Shown: piece after piece, positions 28,868-38,578 of the stretch
Layout: each line of letters begins with the position of its first letter
Numbering within the stretch: the stretch's first letter is position 1
NCBI RefSeq assembly: GCF_900143025.1
Contig: NZ_FRCT01000002.1
Coordinates: 186,001 to 250,000 of the forward strand
Length of the DNA: 64,000 bases
DNA from: Ruminococcus flavefaciens
GTDB lineage: Bacteria > Bacillota > Clostridia > Oscillospirales > Ruminococcaceae
Direction: 5' to 3'
Notes under the pieces: generated by a model
Database searches by the model: none
Told to the model about the DNA's origin: nothing
Seen by the model: only the letters and a program-made list of their open reading frames with translations
Program-made: the position numbers and the translations under genes

Positions 28868-29812
28868 ATGAACGGTACAAAATACGCAAATGCTGTTGGT
28901 GCTGTAAGAGCAATGGAAAATACGCTCCTTAGCAGAAGTGACATTGAACAGCTTATAAATGCAAGAAGCAAAGCAGAGATAAACTCCATAATCGCTTCCA
29001 AAAACAGTGGCGGAGCTAATGCGGAAAATCTTGAAGATGTCTGGAATATGCTCATGGAATATGCTCCTGATTGCAAAGAGCTTGAAATACTGCTTTACAA
29101 AAATGATTTTCATAATCTGAAAGCCGTTTTAAAGGCGATAATTTCAAACAGAGATCCTCAGCAGTATTATATCTCACCGTCTAATGTAAAGCTTTCTGTG
29201 CTCACTGAAGCTATCAATTCAAGAGAATATGATGAGCTTCCCGAATATATGCGCGGCACAGCAGCCGAAGCTTATGAGCTCGTAACAAGAACTCTTGACG
29301 GACAGCTTTCGGATTCGCTTATTGATACTGCTGCTTTAAAAGCAATGCAGAAAAGTGCTTTTAAATTCGGCGGCGAGTTTATGCAGAAATACGCAAAGCT
29401 CATAACTGTATGCGCGGATATAAAAACTGCATACAGATGCTGTCTGCTCAATAAATCCGCACAGTTCATGGAAACGGCTATATGCGGAAGTGAAGAGCTT
29501 GAAAAGGAAGATCTTATAAAAGCTGCACTCAGCGGAACAGAATCTTTTTTCAGCTTCCTTGAGACTACAAGCTACGCAAATGCAGCTGCTCTTCTCAAAG
29601 ATTCAGCTGCCCAGTATGAAAAATGGTGCGATGATGCTGTAATGGAGCTTGCTGATGAAGCTCGTATACAGGCGTTTGGCTCTGATCCTCTTGCTGCATA
29701 TTTTATTGCTAAGGAAGCAGAGATCAAAAATCTGAGGATATTATCAGTATGTAAGGAATTCGGTGCTGATAAGGAAACGATCACGGAAAGGATGAGAAAG
29801 CTATATGTATAA
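28868..29812 (+). CDS. ntpC: V/A-type ATPase subunit C (d-type, rotor funnel)
   Basis: 314 residues, all helical, with the family start YANAVGAVRAMENTLLSRSDIEQLI and internal repeats of AC39-type bundles. It links the central shaft to the K ring. AGGTGA precedes the ATG. It overlaps the next gene by 8 nt. Confidence 0.9.
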   Translation: MNGTKYANAVGAVRAMENTLLSRSDIEQLINARSKAEINSIIASKNSGGANAENLEDVWNMLMEYAPDCKELEILLYKNDFHNLKAVLKAIISNRDPQQYYISPSNVKLSVLTEAINSREYDELPEYMRGTAAEAYELVTRTLDGQLSDSLIDTAALKAMQKSAFKFGGEFMQKYAKLITVCADIKTAYRCCLLNKSAQFMETAICGSEELEKEDLIKAALSGTESFFSFLETTSYANAAALLKDSAAQYEKWCDDAVMELADEARIQAFGSDPLAAYFIAKEAEIKNLRILSVCKEFGADKETITERMRKLYV

Positions 29813-30116
29813 AGCAGCAGTTATCGGTGACAGCGCAAGTGTGTCGGGATTTGCAGCTCTTGGGCTTTCCGTGTTTCGTGAAACTGAACCCGAAAAGATT
29901 ACTAAGCTTATTTCAAGGCTTGCAGCCAATGACTTTGCTGTGATCTATATCACAGAGCCTGCCGCTGCACTTGTAAGCGATACAATAAATAAATATCGGA
30001 GCAATAAGCTGCCGTCTATCGTTCTTATACCCGCAATTGAGGGTAATACGGGCGAGGGCATGAGAGCTTTGCATGATGCAGTTGAAAAGGCTGTAGGCTC
30101 TGATATACTTAATTAG
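29805..30116 (+). CDS. ntpG: V/A-type ATPase subunit F (central shaft)
   Basis: 103 residues, Rossmann-like, starting YKAAVIGDSASVSGFAALGL, which is the subunit F signature, with VIYITEPAA in the middle. It binds subunit D in the rotating shaft. The ATG lies inside the ntpC end (8-nt overlap), indicating coupling. Named ntpG in E. hirae nomenclature. Confidence 0.9.
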   Translation: MYKAAVIGDSASVSGFAALGLSVFRETEPEKITKLISRLAANDFAVIYITEPAAALVSDTINKYRSNKLPSIVLIPAIEGNTGEGMRALHDAVEKAVGSDILN

Positions 30117-30137
30117 GAAAGAGGCGGATAAGCAGAA

Positions 30138-31907
30138 ATGAACAGCAAAGGTACAGTAGTTAAAATATCAGGACCGCTTGTAGTTGCCGAGGGCATGAGA
30201 GATGCTAATATGTTCGACGTTGTGCGAGTAAGTGAAAAGCGGCTTATCGGTGAGATAATAGAAATGCACGGTGATCGTGCTTCCATACAGGTCTATGAGG
30301 AAACATCAGGTCTCGGAACAGGAGAGGGCGTTGAATCAACAGGCGAGCCTATGAGCGTTGAACTTGGTCCTGGACTTATCGGAAGTATTTTCGACGGTAT
30401 CCAGCGTCCCCTTGATGATATCCGCAAAGTGTGCGGCAATAATCTTGCAAGAGGTGTAGAAGTTCCTTCACTCAAGCGTGAGCCTCTCTGGAAGTTCACT
30501 CCTTCAGTAAAAGCAGGAGATAAGGTCGTAGGCGGAGATATAATCGGTACAGTTCCGGAAACAGATATCGTTCTTCATAAAATAATGGTACCAAATGGTA
30601 TAGAGGGTACTGTAAAAAAGATCTCCGAAGGCGAATTTCACGCAGATGATACTGTTTGCGTGATTGAAACAGAAAAGGGCGAAAAAGAACTTACTCTTAT
30701 CCAGAAATGGCCTGTAAGACGAGGCAGACCATATAAGAAGAAGCTTTCACCGGATATGCCGCTTGTAACAGGTCAGCGAGTTGTTGACTGCCTTTTCCCA
30801 ATAGCAAAGGGCGGCGTTGCAGCTATTCCCGGTCCTTTCGGAAGTGGTAAAACAGTTACTCAGCATCAGCTTGCAAAATGGGCAGAGGCTGATATTATCG
30901 TATATATCGGCTGCGGCGAGCGCGGTAACGAAATGACAGACGTTCTTAACGAATTCCCTGAGCTTATTGACCCACATACAGGTAAATCACTCATGGAAAG
31001 AACAGTTCTTATCGCCAATACCTCGGATATGCCTGTTGCAGCCCGTGAAGCTTCGGTTTATACAGGTATCACCATAGCAGAATATTACCGTGATATGGGC
31101 TATTCCGTTGCACTTATGGCTGACTCAACTTCACGTTGGGCAGAGGCCCTTCGTGAAATGTCAGGACGACTCGAAGAAATGCCCGGTGATGAGGGCTATC
31201 CTGCATACCTTGGAAGCCGTCTTGCTCAGTTCTATGAGCGTGCAGGAAGAGTTATATCAAACGGTACAGAGGGTAGGGAAGGAGCACTTTCTGTTATCGG
31301 TGCTGTTTCGCCTCCTGGCGGTGATATTTCTGAACCTGTTTCACAGGCTACACTTCGTATAGTAAAGGTGTTCTGGGGACTTGATGCAAACCTTGCTTAC
31401 CAGAGACACTTCCCGGCAATCAACTGGCTGACCAGCTACTCACTTTACGCAGATTCGCTGGCTGATTGGTATAATAACAACGTATCTAAGGACTGGATGA
31501 AGTCAAGAGCAAGATTTATGTCTATACTCCATGACGAAGCTGAACTTAAAGAAATCGTAAAGCTTATCGGTATGGACGCTCTTTCATCAAAGGACAGACT
31601 GAAAATGGAAACTGCCCGTTCAATTCGTGAGGACTTCCTGCATCAGCTGGCTTTCCATGAGGTAGATACCTATACGAGCCTGAAAAAGCAGCTTTATATG
31701 ATGAAGCTCATACTCAATTTCAATGATGAAGCTGCTGTTGCAGTTGATAAGGGCGCAGATATCGAAGCTGTTGCTAATCTTGCTGTAAGAGAAAAGATAG
31801 GACGTTTCAAATACGTTGAAGAAGAAAAGACAGATGCAGAATTTGAAAAGCTCAGTGTGGAGATCTCCTCAGAGCTGGATGACCTGCTCACTAAGGAGGT
31901 AGACTGA
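30138..31907 (+). CDS. ntpA: V/A-type ATPase catalytic subunit A
   Basis: 589 residues. Walker A GPFGSGKT (232-239), catalytic Glu in the GCGERGNEM segment, the bulge/non-homologous region (about 110-190) that distinguishes A from B subunits, and the PPGGD and SYSLYADSL segments. It hydrolyses ATP to pump ions outward, or makes ATP when run in reverse. AGAGGCGG precedes the ATG; the stop overlaps the ntpB start by one base (TGATG). Confidence 0.97.
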   Translation: MNSKGTVVKISGPLVVAEGMRDANMFDVVRVSEKRLIGEIIEMHGDRASIQVYEETSGLGTGEGVESTGEPMSVELGPGLIGSIFDGIQRPLDDIRKVCGNNLARGVEVPSLKREPLWKFTPSVKAGDKVVGGDIIGTVPETDIVLHKIMVPNGIEGTVKKISEGEFHADDTVCVIETEKGEKELTLIQKWPVRRGRPYKKKLSPDMPLVTGQRVVDCLFPIAKGGVAAIPGPFGSGKTVTQHQLAKWAEADIIVYIGCGERGNEMTDVLNEFPELIDPHTGKSLMERTVLIANTSDMPVAAREASVYTGITIAEYYRDMGYSVALMADSTSRWAEALREMSGRLEEMPGDEGYPAYLGSRLAQFYERAGRVISNGTEGREGALSVIGAVSPPGGDISEPVSQATLRIVKVFWGLDANLAYQRHFPAINWLTSYSLYADSLADWYNNNVSKDWMKSRARFMSILHDEAELKEIVKLIGMDALSSKDRLKMETARSIREDFLHQLAFHEVDTYTSLKKQLYMMKLILNFNDEAAVAVDKGADIEAVANLAVREKIGRFKYVEEEKTDAEFEKLSVEISSELDDLLTKEVD

Positions 31908-33283
31908 TGCCAAGAGAATACAGAACTATTGAAGAAGCAGCAGGTCCTCTGCTGCTGGTCAAGGACGTTGAAAACGTAACCTATGGCGAGCTTGCTGAGA
32001 TAAGGCTTAAAGGCGGCGAAAAAAGAAGATGCCGTGTTCTTGAGATAGACGGTACAAATGCACTTGTTCAGCTTTTTGAGAATGCCGCCGGTATAAACCT
32101 TCAGGACAGCAGTGTTGTTTTCTCAGGTCACCAGATGGAGCTCGGTGTATCCGAGGATATGCTTGGACGAGTTTTTGACGGACTAGGAAGACCTATAGAC
32201 GATGGTCCCGAGATAATCCCTGATATGCGCCTTGATGTAAACGGACTCCCTATGAATCCTGTTGCAAGACAGTATCCTCAGGAGTTTATCCAGACAGGTG
32301 TATCTGCAATTGACGGACTAAATACTCTTGTAAGAGGTCAGAAGCTGCCTATTTTCTCGGCAAGCGGACTTCCGCACGCACAGCTTGCTGCTCAGATAGC
32401 AAGACAGGCAAAGGTTCGCGGAAAAGATGAGCAGTTCGCTGTTGTTTTCGCTGCAATGGGTATAACATTTGAGGAGTCTGAATACTTCGTTCAGAGCTTC
32501 AAGAGTACAGGTGCTCTTGACAGAACTGTACTGTTTATAAATCTTGCAAACGACTCTGCTATCGAGCGTCTTGCTACGCCTAAAATGGCTCTTACAGCTG
32601 CTGAGTATCTTGCATTTGAAAAAGGTATGCACGTATTGGTTATCCTTACCGATATCACAAACTACGCTGACGCTCTTCGTGAGGTCTCGGCTGCACGTAA
32701 GGAAGTTCCCGGACGACGCGGATATCCCGGCTATATGTATACAGACCTTGCTACTATTTATGAGCGTGCAGGCCGTCAGAACGGCAAAGAGGGAAGTATT
32801 ACAATGATACCTATCCTTACTATGCCTGAGGACGATAAAACTCACCCGATCCCTGACCTTACAGGATATATCACAGAGGGACAGATAATTCTTTCCCGTG
32901 AGCTTTACAGAAAGGGTATAAATCCACCTGTTGATGTTCTGCCGTCACTTTCACGACTCAAGGATAAGGGTATAGGCGAGGGTAAGACCCGTGCAGATCA
33001 TTCGGATACTATGAATCAGCTTTTCTCGGCTTATGCACGAGGAAAAGATGCAAAGGAACTCATGGTAGTCCTTGGCGAAGCTGCTCTTACGCCTACTGAC
33101 CTGCTTTATGCAAAGTTTGCCGATGAATTTGAAAAGAGATATGTTTCTCAGGGCTTTGAAAACAACAGAAGCATTGAGGAAACTCTTTCTATCGGCTGGG
33201 AGCTTCTTAAACTCCTGCCAAGAAGCGAGCTGCGCAGAATCAGAGAGGAATATCTTGTTAAGTACTATGATACTCAGAAATGA
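31907..33283 (+). CDS. ntpB: V/A-type ATPase subunit B
   Basis: 458 residues, homologous to A but without a P-loop ([18 protein letters not shown] where Walker A would lie). It keeps the AAMGITFEE and [23 protein letters not shown] segments, with the arginine finger region. It is the non-catalytic partner in the A3B3 head. Translation is coupled to ntpA by the TGATG overlap; AAGGAGG lies in the ntpA end. Confidence 0.97.
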   Translation: MPREYRTIEEAAGPLLLVKDVENVTYGELAEIRLKGGEKRRCRVLEIDGTNALVQLFENAAGINLQDSSVVFSGHQMELGVSEDMLGRVFDGLGRPIDDGPEIIPDMRLDVNGLPMNPVARQYPQEFIQTGVSAIDGLNTLVRGQKLPIFSASGLPHAQLAAQIARQAKVRGKDEQFAVVFAAMGITFEESEYFVQSFKSTGALDRTVLFINLANDSAIERLATPKMALTAAEYLAFEKGMHVLVILTDITNYADALREVSAARKEVPGRRGYPGYMYTDLATIYERAGRQNGKEGSITMIPILTMPEDDKTHPIPDLTGYITEGQIILSRELYRKGINPPVDVLPSLSRLKDKGIGEGKTRADHSDTMNQLFSAYARGKDAKELMVVLGEAALTPTDLLYAKFADEFEKRYVSQGFENNRSIEETLSIGWELLKLLPRSELRRIREEYLVKYYDTQK

Positions 33284-33293
33284 GGTGAGCTGA

Positions 33294-33944
33294 TTGGCAA
33301 GACTTAATGTTAATCCTACTCGAATGGAGTTAAGTAAGCTGAAAAAGAAGCTCACTTCTGCACGAAGAGGTCATAAGCTTTTAAAGGATAAGCGAGACGA
33401 GCTTATGAGACAGTTTATGAATCTCATAAAGGAAAATCGTCAGCTAAGAACTGAAGTCGAAGCGGCTATATCAGAAGCAAACAGATATATGGCTGTTGCA
33501 GGCTCGGTAATGCAGAGAGAGGTCCTTGAAACTGCCTTGATGCTCCCTAAGCAGGAAGTCGAGCTTGAAGTAAAGGAAAAGAACGTTATGAGCGTTTATA
33601 TCCCTGAATTTACAACGAAATTCCGCTCATCTGATACAAATGATATTTACTCATACGGTATGGCGTTTACTTCTATAGATCTTGACGGTGCTGTAAGTGC
33701 ATTGAATTCGGTCCTGCCTAAAATGATAAGGCTTGCCGAGGTCGAAAAGGCTTGTCAGCTTATGGCTGACGAGATCGAAAAGACTCGTCGCCGTGTAAAT
33801 GCACTCGAGCATATTATGATACCAGATTATGAGGAAACTATAAAATATATCACAATGAAGCTTTCCGAAAATGAGAGAAGCACAACTACATCTCTTATGA
33901 AGGTTAAGGATATGGTACTGAAAGACAGCCATAAATATCACTGA
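33294..33944 (+). CDS. ntpD: V/A-type ATPase subunit D (central shaft)
   Basis: 216 residues, mostly two long helices forming an antiparallel coiled coil, with the family start ARLNVNPTRMELSKLKKKL. It is the axle of the rotor. The start is TTG at 33294: GAGGTGAG lies 4-5 nt before it and the family N-terminus begins here. It is the last gene of the operon; no ntpH/ntpJ equivalents follow, unlike E. hirae. Confidence 0.93.
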   Translation: MARLNVNPTRMELSKLKKKLTSARRGHKLLKDKRDELMRQFMNLIKENRQLRTEVEAAISEANRYMAVAGSVMQREVLETALMLPKQEVELEVKEKNVMSVYIPEFTTKFRSSDTNDIYSYGMAFTSIDLDGAVSALNSVLPKMIRLAEVEKACQLMADEIEKTRRRVNALEHIMIPDYEETIKYITMKLSENERSTTTSLMKVKDMVLKDSHKYH

Positions 33945-34032
33945 GAAATAAGTCCTTTCATAATAGGGTAAAAAAACAGCTTTTTTCAATGAAAAACCAT
34001 TGATTATTGAAAAAATATTTTTATATTAACAA

Positions 34033-34053
34033 AAGGCGGTCTTAGACCGCCTT
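34033..34053 (+). terminator. Terminator of the ATPase operon
   Basis: The palindrome AAGGCGGT-CTTAG-ACCGCCTT is followed by AAATTTTG; moderate T content. Confidence 0.7.
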
Positions 34054-34068
34054 AAATTTTGCATCAAA

Positions 34069-34100
34069 AAAGCCCGTGTACTGCAACGTATACGGGCTTT
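34069..34100 (-). terminator. Terminator of pnp
   Basis: A 13-bp stem (34069-34081 with 34088-34100, one G-U), 6-nt loop. On the minus strand it is followed by TTTTTT. Confidence 0.88.
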
Positions 34101-34107
34101 GCGATAA

Positions 34108-36222
34108 TCAGTTGTTCTTTTTAGCTTCAATATCTGCAAGTGCGTCCTTGCGTGAGAGGTTTATTCTGCCCTGACGGTCGATCTCTGTAACCTTTACAAC
34201 GATCTCGTCACCGATAGAAACAACGTCCTCAACCTTTTCAACTCTCTGCTTATCAAGCTTTGAGATGTGAACAAGTCCGTCCTTACCCGGAGCAATTTCA
34301 ACAAATGCACCGAAGTCCATGATTCTTACAACCTTACCCTTGTAGATAGCGCCTACTTCAGGATCGTTAGCAATTGTATGGATTATCTGGAGTGCCTTAT
34401 TTGCATTATCTCCGTCAACACCGCTGATGAATACGTTACCGTCATCGCTGATGTCTATCTTAACATCGCAGTCAGCAGAGATTTTCTGGATAACCTTGCC
34501 GCCTTGACCGATAACTTCACGAATCTTATCAACAGGAATCTTTGTCTGGAGCATCTTAGGAGCATACTTATTGACTGTAGGTCTGCTCTCAGGAATAGCC
34601 TTGAGCATGATCTCGTCAAGAATATAAATACGAGCCTTTCTTGTCTTTTCAAATGCTTCCTTGATAATTGCAGGTGTAAGGCCGTCAACCTTGATATCTA
34701 CCTGGATAGCTGTAATACCCTTGTGAGTACCGCCAACCTTGAAGTCCATATCGCCAAAGAAGTCCTCAAGACCCTGGATATCAACCATTGTCATAAATTC
34801 ATCGCTGTCAGGCTTTGTGATAAGTCCGCAGGAAATACCGGCAACAGGTGCCTTGATCGGAACGCCTGCATCCATAAGTGCAAGTGTTGAACCACAGATA
34901 GAGCCCTGAGATGTAGAACCGTTTGAAGAAAGTACCTCTGATACGAGTCTGAGAGCATATGGGAATTCCTCAACAGGTGGGATAACAGGTGCAAGAGCTC
35001 TTTCAGCAAGAGCACCATGACCAATCTCACGACGTCCGGGTCCTCTGCTTGGCTTTGTTTCACCAACAGAATAGCTTGGGAAATTATACTGGTGCATATA
35101 TCTCTTTGAATCTTCTTCGTCGAGACCGTCTATCTTCTGAGCATCGCTTACAGGACCAAGTGTAGCAACTGTGAGTACCTGTGTCTGACCTCTTGTGAAG
35201 AGTCCTGAACCGTGAACACGGGGGAGTACACCAACTTCAGCAGCAAGAGGACGTATCTCGTCGATTCCACGACCGTCAACACGCTTGCCTTCGTACAGCC
35301 AGTTACGAACGATCTTTTTCTGGAGCTTGTAGATGCACTCGTCTATCATTGCTATCTGCTCGGGATACTTTTCATCGAAATTAGCATGAATATCATCAAC
35401 GATAGGAGCAAGTCTCTCATCACGTATGTTCTTGTCATTTGTATCAAGTGCAACCTTAACACGGTCAGAAGCGAATGCTTCGATAGCATCAAACATATCG
35501 TGGTCAACTTCCATTGACTCGAATTCAAACTTAGGCTTACCTATCTGTGCACGGATATCATTGATAAATGCTACCATTTTCTTGATCTCTTCGTGTCCGG
35601 TAAGAATAGCATTAAGCATTGTATCCTCAGGCACTTCATTTGCACCAGCCTCGATCATAACGATCTTTTCAGCTGTACCTGCAACTGTAAGTGTAAGGTC
35701 TGTCTTTGCTCTCTGCTCAAGTGTAGGATTAAGAACTATCTCACCGTCAACAAGACCTACATTTATGCCTGCAATAGGACCATTCCACGGAATATCGGAA
35801 ATAGAGATAGCAATAGATGTTGCAATCATACCTGCGATCTCAGGTGAGTTATCAGGCTCAACAGCAAGTACTGTCATTACAACAGAAACATCATTTCTCA
35901 TATCCTTTGGGAAGAGAGGTCTGATAGGTCTGTCAACACATCTTGAAGTAAGTATAGACTTTTCTGAAGGCTTACCCTCGCGCTTTGTGAATGAACCTGG
36001 GATTCTGCCTACAGAGTAAAGTCTCTCTTCGTAATCAACTGAAAGAGGGAAGAAGTCTACACCCTCTCTTGGCTTTGCACTTGCTGTAACGTTAGCCATT
36101 ACAACAGTTTCACCATATCTTACCCAGCATGAACCATTAGAAAGTCCGCATGTCTTGCCGGTTTCAACGATAAGCGGTCTGCCTGCATAGGTTGTTTCAA
36201 AAGTCCTGTAATTTTCAAACAT
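34108..36222 (-). CDS. pnp: Polyribonucleotide nucleotidyltransferase (PNPase)
   Basis: A 3'-5' phosphorolytic exoribonuclease of mRNA decay. 704 residues: two RNase PH-like domains (about 10-220 and 310-540) joined by a helical domain, catalytic-core segments GQTQVLTVATLG, FPSYSVGE and GRREIGHGALAERAL, then a KH domain (about 555-610; GQGGKVIQ) and S1 domain (about 625-690; GAFVEIAPGKDGLVHISKL). GGAGGAAAA precedes the ATG. It is downstream of rpsO, the classical order, separated by a rpsO terminator and a long inverted repeat. RNase J and PNPase are both in this window. Confidence 0.97.
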   Translation of the reverse strand: MFENYRTFETTYAGRPLIVETGKTCGLSNGSCWVRYGETVVMANVTASAKPREGVDFFPLSVDYEERLYSVGRIPGSFTKREGKPSEKSILTSRCVDRPIRPLFPKDMRNDVSVVMTVLAVEPDNSPEIAGMIATSIAISISDIPWNGPIAGINVGLVDGEIVLNPTLEQRAKTDLTLTVAGTAEKIVMIEAGANEVPEDTMLNAILTGHEEIKKMVAFINDIRAQIGKPKFEFESMEVDHDMFDAIEAFASDRVKVALDTNDKNIRDERLAPIVDDIHANFDEKYPEQIAMIDECIYKLQKKIVRNWLYEGKRVDGRGIDEIRPLAAEVGVLPRVHGSGLFTRGQTQVLTVATLGPVSDAQKIDGLDEEDSKRYMHQYNFPSYSVGETKPSRGPGRREIGHGALAERALAPVIPPVEEFPYALRLVSEVLSSNGSTSQGSICGSTLALMDAGVPIKAPVAGISCGLITKPDSDEFMTMVDIQGLEDFFGDMDFKVGGTHKGITAIQVDIKVDGLTPAIIKEAFEKTRKARIYILDEIMLKAIPESRPTVNKYAPKMLQTKIPVDKIREVIGQGGKVIQKISADCDVKIDISDDGNVFISGVDGDNANKALQIIHTIANDPEVGAIYKGKVVRIMDFGAFVEIAPGKDGLVHISKLDKQRVEKVEDVVSIGDEIVVKVTEIDRQGRINLSRKDALADIEAKKNN

Positions 36223-36249
36223 CTGTTTTCCTCCATTTTTTTAATTATT

Positions 36250-36335
36250 TATCAGAGGAGAGCTTTTAGAAGTTAGAGGTAAAAGTAAGAAAGATCATAA
36301 CTCTTACCTCTGACTTCTAATCCCTGACTCTGATA
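36250..36335. repeat. Long inverted repeat in the rpsO-pnp gap
   Basis: Inner arms 36266-36282 and 36304-36320 (17 bp, one G-U), outer arms TATCAGAG (36250-36257) and CTCTGATA (36328-36335). The whole 86-bp element can fold into one long imperfect hairpin in the pnp mRNA leader. It could be a processing hairpin like the RNase III site in the E. coli pnp leader, or a small dispersed palindromic element (the TTAGAAGTTAGAGGTAA type). Confidence 0.65.
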
Positions 36336-36341
36336 GACGTA

Positions 36342-36374
36342 AAGGCAGAAGGGTATAAAATACCCCGCTGCCTT
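36342..36374 (-). terminator. Terminator or attenuator after rpsO
   Basis: Stem AAGGCAG/CTGCCTT plus GGGTA/TACCC around a symmetric 2-nt internal loop, loop TAAAA. On the minus strand a short T run follows (CTTTACG). pnp may receive read-through. Confidence 0.7.
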
Positions 36375-36388
36375 CATTCACACTGTAA

Positions 36389-36655
36389 TTACTTACGAAG
36401 ACCGAGCTTCTCTACGATAGCACGATATCTCTCGATATCCTTCTTCTTGAGATAACCGAGGAGATTACGTCTGTGACCAACCATCTTGAGAAGACCTCTT
36501 CTTGAGTGGTGATCGTTCTTGTGAGACTTGAGGTGGTTTGTAAGATCGTTTATTCTTCTTGTGAGAATAGCAATCTGTACCTCAGGAGAACCTGTGTCCT
36601 TTTCGTGTGTTCTGTTAGCCTCAATAACGGCTGTTTTTTCATCCTTCAATAACAT
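36389..36655 (-). CDS. rpsO: Ribosomal protein S15
   Basis: 88 residues, the usual size. The sequence [21 protein letters not shown] and [20 protein letters not shown] is diagnostic. It binds 16S rRNA at the three-way junction in the 30S platform. The ATG at 36655 is chosen: AAGAGGTG ends 6 nt before it, and the in-frame GTG three codons upstream is part of that SD. Own promoter upstream. Confidence 0.98.
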   Translation of the reverse strand: MLLKDEKTAVIEANRTHEKDTGSPEVQIAILTRRINDLTNHLKSHKNDHHSRRGLLKMVGHRRNLLGYLKKKDIERYRAIVEKLGLRK

Positions 36656-36742
36656 TTGAAGCACCTCTTAATAAAATATTCCGTTAACTCAGAATGAGGT
36701 GAAATTCGAGGACAAGCCTCAAACCAAGTACACGGTGATAAT

Positions 36743-36771
36743 ATTATATCACAAATTTTATACTTTGTAAA
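36743..36771 (-). promoter_or_regulatory. Promoter of rpsO-pnp
   Basis: On the minus strand: TTTACA (36771-36766), 17 nt, TATAAT (36748-36743). Confidence 0.75.
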
Positions 36772-36875
36772 GTACTTTTTTCGAAAAAATCAATTTATAT
36801 TTAAATAAGTATAGTTGTTTTTAGTATTTGGTTATTGGAGTTCTATTCTTCTTAACGAATATGCTTTCGTTTTTC

Positions 36876-36904
36876 TTGCAATGATCTGAGAGAAGTGATA
36901 TAAT
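36876..36904 (+). promoter_or_regulatory. Promoter of the nudix-recombinase pair
   Basis: TTGCAA (36876-36881), 17 nt, TATAAT (36899-36904). Confidence 0.75.
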
Positions 36905-36925
36905 AGCATTAATGAAAAAAAGGAT

Positions 36926-36959
36926 AAAGTTTCACCAAATCAAAGTTTGGTGCAACTTT
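36926..36959 (+). promoter_or_regulatory. Leader hairpin before the nudix gene
   Basis: AAAGTT-T-CACCAAA (36926-36939) pairs with TTTGGTG-C-AACTTT (36946-36959): 13 pairs, one mismatch, 6-nt loop. It starts about 15 nt into the transcript and ends 11 nt before the SD (GAGGT). No T run follows, so it more likely affects stability or translation than termination. Confidence 0.5.
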
Positions 36960-36982
36960 GATATAAAATCGAGGTATATTTT

Positions 36983-37498
36983 ATGAAACGACTATTTACA
37001 ATTGATCTAAAGGATTACGACGAGACTTATTCAAGATTTAAGCGTCCGTCCGTACGTGGTATCATAATCAAGGATAAAACCGTTGCAATGGTTTACAGTA
37101 ATAAGTATGATTACTATAAATTTCCGGGCGGCGGTATTGAAAAAAATGAAGATTATATAAGTACACTTATAAGAGAAATTTCTGAAGAAGCCGGTCTGAA
37201 GGTTTTGGAAAATTCTATATGCGAATACGGTTCAGTTCTGCGTATTCAAAAAAGCCGATTTGCTGAAAATGAGATTTTTGAGCAAGAAAATTTTTATTAT
37301 CTATGCAATGTTGAAAATTCTATTCACTCACAGTCTTTAGATGATTATGAATTGAACGAAGGTTTTGAACTGAGATACGTATCAGTCGCAGATGCTATCA
37401 GCGTAAATCGCACACATGACCATGCAGACTATGATGCAATGCTGATCGAACGTGAAGCAAAAGTTTTGGAATTACTCGTAAAGGACGGTCTTTTATGA
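36983..37498 (+). CDS. NUDIX hydrolase
   Basis: 171 residues. Nudix box from PGGGIEKNEDY to REISEEAGL (residues about 50-72), preceded by the VRGIIIKDKTVAMVYS strand. GAGGT lies 7 nt before the ATG. The stop overlaps the recombinase start (ATGA), so the two are translationally coupled. The substrate is unknown; the family includes 8-oxo-dGTP and ADP-ribose pyrophosphatases. It is unrelated in sequence detail to the nudix gene after aspS. Confidence 0.85.
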   Translation: MKRLFTIDLKDYDETYSRFKRPSVRGIIIKDKTVAMVYSNKYDYYKFPGGGIEKNEDYISTLIREISEEAGLKVLENSICEYGSVLRIQKSRFAENEIFEQENFYYLCNVENSIHSQSLDDYELNEGFELRYVSVADAISVNRTHDHADYDAMLIEREAKVLELLVKDGLL

Positions 37499-38490
37499 AT
37501 AATTATAATTCGCCTGAAAATCCTGAGTTTTTAAACAATTACCTTGTGCATATGAAGATAGTCAAGCTTCTTGCACAGAGAACTATCGAAGAATACTATA
37601 CCGATATACGACTTTTCTTACGGTATATCTATGAAAATCAGTATAATACGGGCAAAAATCTCGAAGATATTGACATACGCGATATGACTGTAAGTGATAT
37701 CCGAAAAATTTCCATAACTGATATATATAATTTTATTTTTTATACGTCAGATGAACGTGGAAATAAAGATCGTGCACGTTATAGAAAGATATCCTCGCTC
37801 AGAAGCTTTTTTAAGTACCTTGAAAAAGTAGCTCATATAATCGAAAGTGATCCTACCAAAGACCTTGATGTTCCCGTCCCGAAGACCGGACTTCCTAAAT
37901 TCCTTTCATTAAAGGAAAGTCTTAAACTGCTTGAAACTGCGGATAATGCTGATTCAAAGCGTGATTACTGCATAATTACTTTATTTCTTAACTGCGGAAT
38001 GCGTCTAAGCGAATTGGTGGGCATCAACATAAGAGATATCGACTTTACTGAAAATCGTTTAAAAGTTCTCGGTAAGCGCAGCAAGGAACGTATGGTTTAC
38101 CTTAATCCGGCTTGTATAGATGCCTTGCAGAAATATCTTGTTATAAGAAACAATAATCCGAAAGCTGCTTCTGAACCTGCTCTTTTCATAAGCAATCAGA
38201 ACCGCAGGATCTCCAAAAGGCGTGTTCAGCAGATTGTTGAGGATACACTCCAAAAGGCTGAACTTGACGGAAAAGGAATTACTACACATAAGCTCAGACA
38301 TACAGCTGCAACTCTGATGTATCAGTATGGCGATGCAGATGTACTTACTTTAAAAGAACTTCTCGGTCATTCAAGCATATCGACAACTGAGATTTATACG
38401 CATCTTAACGACGAGAACGTCCGTAACGCTGTAGAAAGCAATCCCCTTGCCAGGATCAAATCTGACAATTCTGATGATAATAAAGATTAA
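37495..38490 (+). CDS. Tyrosine recombinase, XerC/XerD-like
   Basis: 331 residues: N-terminal SAM-like DNA-binding domain (about 10-115) and C-terminal catalytic domain with Arg170 (CGMRLSEL), a lysine in the LGKRSKER hairpin, HKLRHTAAT (His, Arg), LLGHSSI (His) and the nucleophile Tyr301 (EIYTH). Its size and motifs fit chromosome-dimer resolvases rather than phage integrases, which are longer. No attachment-site repeats, phage or transposon genes are near. Coupled to the nudix gene by an ATGA overlap. XerC versus XerD cannot be settled here. Confidence 0.88.
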   Translation: MNNYNSPENPEFLNNYLVHMKIVKLLAQRTIEEYYTDIRLFLRYIYENQYNTGKNLEDIDIRDMTVSDIRKISITDIYNFIFYTSDERGNKDRARYRKISSLRSFFKYLEKVAHIIESDPTKDLDVPVPKTGLPKFLSLKESLKLLETADNADSKRDYCIITLFLNCGMRLSELVGINIRDIDFTENRLKVLGKRSKERMVYLNPACIDALQKYLVIRNNNPKAASEPALFISNQNRRISKRRVQQIVEDTLQKAELDGKGITTHKLRHTAATLMYQYGDADVLTLKELLGHSSISTTEIYTHLNDENVRNAVESNPLARIKSDNSDDNKD

Positions 38491-38504
38491 ATCATTATTT
38501 TTTG

Positions 38505-38533
38505 TTGCAAAAATACTCGATTTGTAGTATAAT
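38505..38533 (+). promoter_or_regulatory. Promoter of asnB-HD-pyrB
   Basis: TTGCAA (38505-38510), 17 nt, TATAAT (38528-38533). Confidence 0.78.
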
Positions 38534-38578
38534 ATCTTGGGAGATTTAATATACGGAATATTCGGAGGTAGCATATTT

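Larger units (their letters stand above)
36656..36982. other. 327-nt divergent intergenic region rpsO/nudix
   Basis: It holds the rpsO promoter (36743-36771, minus), the nudix promoter (36876-36904, plus) and a hairpin in the nudix leader (36926-36959). The rest is AT-rich without recognisable features. Confidence 0.6.

Noticed and set aside
35426..36019. 197-codon plus-strand frame inside pnp
   Set aside because: Antisense to a fully supported gene; composition reflects the pnp codons.
37495..38490. Integrase of a mobile island
   Set aside because: Size and motifs fit Xer-type housekeeping recombinases; no flanking repeats, phage, or conjugation genes, and no tRNA next to it.
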